Assembly: GCA_021774205.1 (NCBI GenBank)
Contig: JAJFJI010000180.1
Span: 1-7,651 of the forward strand
Source: Nitrosomonas sp.
Lineage (GTDB): Bacteria; Pseudomonadota; Gammaproteobacteria; Burkholderiales; Nitrosomonadaceae
Length of the DNA stretch: 7,651 nucleotides
Reading direction: 5' to 3'
Below the pieces are notes generated by a model. The model searched no databases, had not been told where the DNA came from, and was given only the letters and a program-made list of their open reading frames with translations. Made by a program: the position numbers and the translations under genes. How positions within the stretch are numbered: position 1 is the first letter of the stretch; the number at the start of each line of letters is the position of its first letter. Positions 5,745 through 7,651 of the stretch are shown here, piece by piece.

Positions 5745-5984
5745 ATGCCTGCCGTGACCGTTCGTAATTTACCTGAAGAAATACATCGTGCGCTTAAGCT
5801 ACGTGCCGTCCAGCATGGACGTAGCACCGAAGCTGAAATCAGAGAAATCCTGGAAGAAGCAGTGCGCCCTAAAGTGCGATTAAAAATCGGATCAGAACTT
5901 GCTGCATTTGGGGAACGCTTTGGTGGCCTTGATCTCAACGATACCCGCGATCAGACACCAATTGAGCCCGCAGTATTCAAATGA
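5745..5984 (+). CDS. fitA: FitA/VapB-type ribbon-helix-helix antitoxin
   Basis: A 79-residue antitoxin that binds and blocks the PIN-domain toxin encoded next and represses the operon. Residues 1-42 form the ribbon-helix-helix: strand P-A-V-T-V-R-N-L-P, then helices with E-E-I-H-R-A-L-K-L-R-A and the hallmark H-G-R-S-T-E-A-E-I-R-E-I-L. Residues about 52-67 (I-G-S-E-L-A-A-F-G-E-R-F-G-G-L-D) correspond to the FitA segment that wraps over the toxin active site (compare L-G-S-M-L-A-S-I-G in gonococcal FitA, from memory). AAGGAG lies 9 bases upstream of the ATG, within an inverted-repeat operator. The stop overlaps the toxin start as ATGA, so translation is coupled. Length and motifs are complete. 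Confidence 0.93.
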   Translation: MPAVTVRNLPEEIHRALKLRAVQHGRSTEAEIREILEEAVRPKVRLKIGSELAAFGERFGGLDLNDTRDQTPIEPAVFK

Positions 5985-6409
5985 TCATTTTGGATACGAA
6001 TGTCCTATCTGAACCGATGAAACCTAACAGCAAACCCGTTGTGCAAGCTTGGCTTGATCGACAAACCGCCGAGACGTTATATCTAACGGCGACAAGCTTA
6101 TCTGAATTGCTTGTTGGCATTGAAATACTGCCAGACGGCAAGCGCAAAGACGGATTGGATATCGCATTGAAGGCATTGATGGCGGAACTTTTCGGATCAC
6201 GTATCCTATCATTCAACCAGCAAGCCGCTTTAGCTTATGCGCCCTTAATCAGTCGAGCAAGAAGCAGTGGTTGCCTCATTTCCGTAGCAGACGGACAGAT
6301 TGCAGCAATTGCAATTGTTCATGGCTTCACTATAGCAACGCGTGATGTCGCACCCTTTATCGCTGCTGGAGTACCTGTCATCAACCCTTGGGAACAAGAA
6401 GCACTATAG
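5981..6409 (+). CDS. fitB: FitB/VapC-type PIN-domain ribonuclease toxin
   Basis: A 142-residue toxin of the PIN family; members cleave RNA (VapC proteins often tRNA or rRNA) and are held inactive by their antitoxin. The start M-I-I-L-D-T-N-V-L-S-E-P and the ending A-T-R-D...F...G-V-P-V-I-N-P-W are those of FitB. The acidic residues are all present: D5, E42 (S-L-S-E-L), D104 (S-V-A-D-G-Q-I-A-A) and D122 (A-T-R-D), the same spacing as FitB, so the enzyme should be active. It overlaps the antitoxin stop by four bases and has no separate RBS. In the island context the pair may act as an addiction module. The RNA target cannot be predicted from sequence. Confidence 0.93.
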   Translation: MIILDTNVLSEPMKPNSKPVVQAWLDRQTAETLYLTATSLSELLVGIEILPDGKRKDGLDIALKALMAELFGSRILSFNQQAALAYAPLISRARSSGCLISVADGQIAAIAIVHGFTIATRDVAPFIAAGVPVINPWEQEAL

Positions 6410-6668
6410 TGCCAATCGGCATACAGAGTTTACCTGTAATGTGCGAAATACTATCTTAAAACTGCAATTGGCAAATATTTTTACCAAGGTAAAGATCATT
6501 TAGCTGTAAAGAGCAATAAAGTATAACTTCATTCTGGTAAATCTCGACGCCACTATCTGTTAAATTTTATACGCTAATTAACATCCCAAGAATAAGGTGT
6601 AAAAAAAATGACGGTTGTTGGCGAGCACTAGCGGGTGTAAAATTAACAAAAACAGCGTGTTAAAACAC
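6410..6668. other. A+T-rich intergenic stretch before the truncated tRNA copy
   Basis: No gene. A weak hairpin TGCC-AATC-GGCA (6410-6421) directly follows fitB but lacks a T tract. The right copy of the 17-bp repeat is at 6437-6453. GGTGTAAAA occurs at 6596-6604 and 6634-6642, and GTGTTAAAACAC (6657-6668) abuts the tRNA fragment. Such short repeats beside an att core could be integrase arm or core sites, but this is speculation without an integrase. Confidence 0.35.
6437..6453 (+). repeat. Right copy of the 17-bp direct repeat
   Basis: TAATGTGCGAAATACTA, one mismatch from 5052-5068. It lies 27 bases after the toxin stop, closing the block that carries the repeat array, IS6 relic and toxin-antitoxin pair. 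Confidence 0.5.
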
Positions 6669-6713
6669 CTGTTAATCCGTTTGTCCGAGGTTCGAGTCCT
6701 CGTCAGGGAGCTA
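6669..6713 (+). pseudogene. 3' fragment of tRNA-Asn (att-like direct repeat)
   Basis: CTGTTAATCCGTTTGTCCGA at 6669-6688 and the following bases repeat the tRNA-Asn gene from its anticodon loop to the 3' end. Against 2655-2699 there are two differences: T for C in the T loop (6697) and T for C in the CCA (6712). The 5' half (acceptor strand, D arm, half the anticodon stem) is absent and the upstream sequence is unrelated, so no tRNA can form. No promoter is nearby. This is the expected far-end attachment site of an element integrated into the intact tRNA-Asn. Confidence 0.9.
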
Positions 6714-6720
6714 CATATTT

Positions 6721-6750
6721 AAAGGCTTAGCGATGCAGGCCTTTTTTCTT
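6721..6750 (+). terminator. Duplicated rho-independent terminator after the tRNA fragment
   Basis: AAAGGC (6721-6726) pairs with GCCTTT (6739-6744) around a 12-base loop, followed by a T-rich tract. It is a diverged version of the terminator at 2706-2735; the TATTTAAAGGCTT lead-in and the T tract are conserved while the loop differs. The repeated segment therefore extends beyond the tRNA gene. Confidence 0.65.
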
Positions 6751-6873
6751 TTTGAGGCTGAGCGATGATACGTGCCGTTAACAGCCTGACTAAGAAAATT
6801 TATTCTGTTGCAAAAATAGTGGCTGTCGGGGTCAACGCTTTGATATCTTTTATTATGTGGCATAAATGCCGAG

Positions 6874-7005
6874 TTATTTTTCAATAAAACGGATTTCTAC
6901 TGCAAGACCTTGTGCGCATTTCCATGCATTCACCTGTCCTTTTTTGAACATGCGCATGACCTCAAACCCTCGCTCCCCAGCATCATTTCTTACCAGTGCC
7001 GGCAA
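6874..7005 (-). pseudogene. IS6-family transposase, C-terminal relic
   Basis: A second minus-strand frame ends G-F-E-V-M-R-M-F-K-K-G-Q-V-N-A-W, then A-V-E-I-R-F-I-E-K and TAA. The G-F-E-x-M-x-x-x-K-K-G-Q motif and the R-F-I-E-K ending resemble the C-terminus of IS6-family transposases. It is out of frame with the N-terminal piece and overlaps it at the deletion junction (about 6990-7005). Confidence 0.6.
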
Positions 7006-7079
7006 TTTAACGGATACGCTCCGTACCAGCGGATACAGACTAGAATCACCTCAATCGTAAATTGTATTTCTTTTAAGTA
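6990..7079 (-). pseudogene. IS6-family transposase, N-terminal relic
   Basis: The frame reads Y-L-K-E-I-Q-F-T-I-E-V-I-L-V-C-I-R-W-Y-G-A-Y-P-L-N before stopping. This matches the N-terminal stretch of many IS6 transposases (F-x-x-E-V-I-L-x-x-V-R-W-Y-x-x-Y-P-L-S). No start codon remains, a TGA lies just upstream at 7080-7082, and the frame ends in TAA at 6990-6992 after the deletion junction. Confidence 0.7.
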
Positions 7080-7108
7080 TCAATGATCTCGCTTAATGCG
7101 ACAGAACC

Positions 7109-7207
7109 GGTAAGATCAGCGCTAAAGAAAGTGGAAAGCAATTTGGAATCAAACAGGTTCGAAGAGATCGTATGTCTTTGCGGATGATCGAGGCGGCGCT
7201 CAAGTAG
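7109..7207 (+). pseudogene. Tail of an unidentified gene cut by the IS6 remnant
   Basis: Starting exactly at the outer edge of the IS6 end, a frame of 32 codons reads G-K-I-S-A-K-E-S-G-K-Q-F-G-I-K-Q-V-R-R-D-R-M-S-L-R-M-I-E-A-A-L-K and stops with TAG. The basic, helical composition and absence of low-complexity sequence suggest a genuine C-terminus, but I do not recognise the family, and a short open frame can occur by chance. Confidence 0.3.
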
Positions 7208-7339
7208 ATATTCCAAAATGATTGGATTTAGACTAATCTCTGCTACTTAAATTTGTATTCGTTCAAATACGCATTTCAAATGTGCTGGTGAAACAAAATA
7301 TTCACACAGATGCAATTGACAAAAACAATAGGATAAATT
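7208..7339. other. A+T-rich leader of the ADP-ribosylglycohydrolase gene
   Basis: No gene and no confident promoter. A perfect TTGACA at 7316-7321 would place its -10 on the start codon itself, so it is unlikely to serve this gene. AGGAT (7330-7334) is the probable ribosome binding site for ATG 7340. Confidence 0.4.
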
Positions 7340-7651
7340 ATGAATAATATTTCAAAAGAAGAACGAATAAAAGGTGCTTTTTTTGGCGCTATAGTCGCTG
7401 ATGCACTTTGTCTTGGAAGTCATTATGAATATGACGCCAAAAAAATATATGAAGCTTATGGCAATAAACCTATAGAAAAATACATGTCGCCAGGAGAGAT
7501 GATGGGCGGTCAAACACATGGCATTGGCTGGGGAGAGCGTAACTACCATCCAGGTAAAAAGGCAGGCGGGACAACTGATTATGGAGACTACAACATCTTG
7601 GTTTTAGAGTATTTGGCATCTATTTCAGATATCCCAAGACCTTTTAATGTA
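7340..7651 (+). CDS. ADP-ribosylglycohydrolase family protein, N-terminal part (runs off the window)
   Basis: The first 104 codons are present. ATG 7340 follows AGGAT by 5 bases. Residues 11-30 read K-G-A-F-F-G-A-I-V-A-D-A-L-C-L-G-S-H-Y-E, the family's opening helix (K-G-x-x-x-G-x-x-x-G-D-A-L-G...E). Residues 76-93 read G-G-T-T-D-Y-G-D-Y-N-I-L-V-L-E-Y-L-A, occupying the place of the metal-binding T-D-D motif of DraG/ARH enzymes; here the second acidic residue is Tyr, with Asp at 83 close by. Family members remove ADP-ribose from arginine or other acceptors using two metal ions; some distant members have other or unknown roles. The second metal motif and the rest of the fold are beyond the window. 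The gene begins outside the tRNA-Asn repeats, so it may be the chromosomal flank. Confidence 0.8.
   Translation, partial: MNNISKEERIKGAFFGAIVADALCLGSHYEYDAKKIYEAYGNKPIEKYMSPGEMMGGQTHGIGWGERNYHPGKKAGGTTDYGDYNILVLEYLASISDIPRPFNV

Larger units (their letters stand above)
2655..6711. mobile_element. Candidate tRNA-Asn-integrated genomic island (decayed, no integrase)
   Basis: The segment is bounded by direct repeats of the 3' part of tRNA-Asn. Bases 2655-2682 equal 6669-6696 exactly (28 bp); one C/T mismatch follows in the T loop, then 14 more identical bases to 2697/6711. The repeat starts in the anticodon loop, a known crossover zone of tyrosine integrases. The interior holds unrelated cargo: a DUF885 lipoprotein, IS6 fragments, a repeat cluster and a toxin-antitoxin pair. 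No integrase or excisionase is present, so this is either a remnant, a cargo-only element mobilised in trans, or a product of another duplication. Whether the contents entered together is inference. Confidence 0.5.
6801..7108 (-). mobile_element. Internally deleted IS6-family remnant with both ends
   Basis: The right end (7091-7108), read on the minus strand, is GGTTCTGTCGCATTAAGC; the left end (6801-6816) is TATTCTGTTGCAAAAA, agreeing at 12 of the first 16 positions. Between them, in the minus orientation, are a transposase N-terminal piece and a C-terminal piece in a different frame, with the catalytic centre deleted. About 308 bp remain of an expected 0.8 kb. The 8-bp flanks (AGAAAATT and GGTAAGAT) do not match, so no target duplication survives. 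It could still be mobilised in trans only if the degenerate ends are accepted. Confidence 0.65.

Noticed and set aside
6866..7060. 64-codon plus-strand open frame
   Set aside because: It lies antisense to the IS6-family N- and C-terminal pieces and has no ribosome binding site.
7316..7342. TTGACA as -35 of the ADP-ribosylglycohydrolase promoter
   Set aside because: A 17-base spacer puts the -10 on the ATG itself, so transcription would start inside the gene.

Overview
The window reads as a chromosomal segment of a proteobacterium, probably a betaproteobacterium of moderate to low G+C (the SpoT C-terminus and the small STAS-type protein after it look betaproteobacterial; the genus is not decidable from this sequence). 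A conserved backbone occupies both edges. The middle, roughly 2.65-7.1 kb, is an accessory stretch beside a tRNA-Asn gene, littered with broken insertion-sequence pieces.

Left backbone (1-2620): the last 81 codons of a SpoT/RelA-type (p)ppGpp synthetase/hydrolase (ACT domain), then a 220-residue protein with a STAS-like core and two copies of a W-x-L-L...F-D-x-L...Y motif. Convergent to these is a full-length prpD (2-methylcitrate dehydratase, 483 codons, minus strand). A long imperfect hairpin (957-1037), probably an IS-derived MITE or end-to-end IS relic, sits between the convergent genes and could serve as a bidirectional terminator. A good promoter (TTGACC-17-TAACAT) then drives an intact tRNA-Asn(GUU) followed by a rho-independent terminator.

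Accessory region (2655-6711): the 3' part of tRNA-Asn, from the anticodon loop to the 3' end, and its terminator recur in the same orientation 4.0 kb downstream. This is the classical footprint of integration into the 3' half of a tRNA gene, although no integrase lies between the copies. The enclosed cargo is: a DUF885-family zinc-peptidase-like lipoprotein (minus); a cluster of GGCATTAGGGTCA repeats abutting a truncated IS6-family transposase; and a complete fitAB/vapBC toxin-antitoxin operon with a perfect inverted-repeat operator over its RBS. A 17-bp repeat (one mismatch) brackets the repeat array, IS6 relic and toxin-antitoxin module, suggesting that this 1.4-kb block has its own history.

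Right edge (6712-7651): a 308-bp internally deleted IS6-family remnant with both terminal repeats still visible. One of its ends is shared exactly (17 bp) with a solo IS6 end just behind the DUF885 gene. Next come a short gene tail cut by that remnant and the first 104 codons of an ADP-ribosylglycohydrolase-family protein that runs off the window.

No clearly new defence or metabolic system is visible. The most interesting signals are the tRNA-Asn att-like duplication, the layered IS6 debris, the repeat array, and the toxin-antitoxin module as possible island stabiliser.
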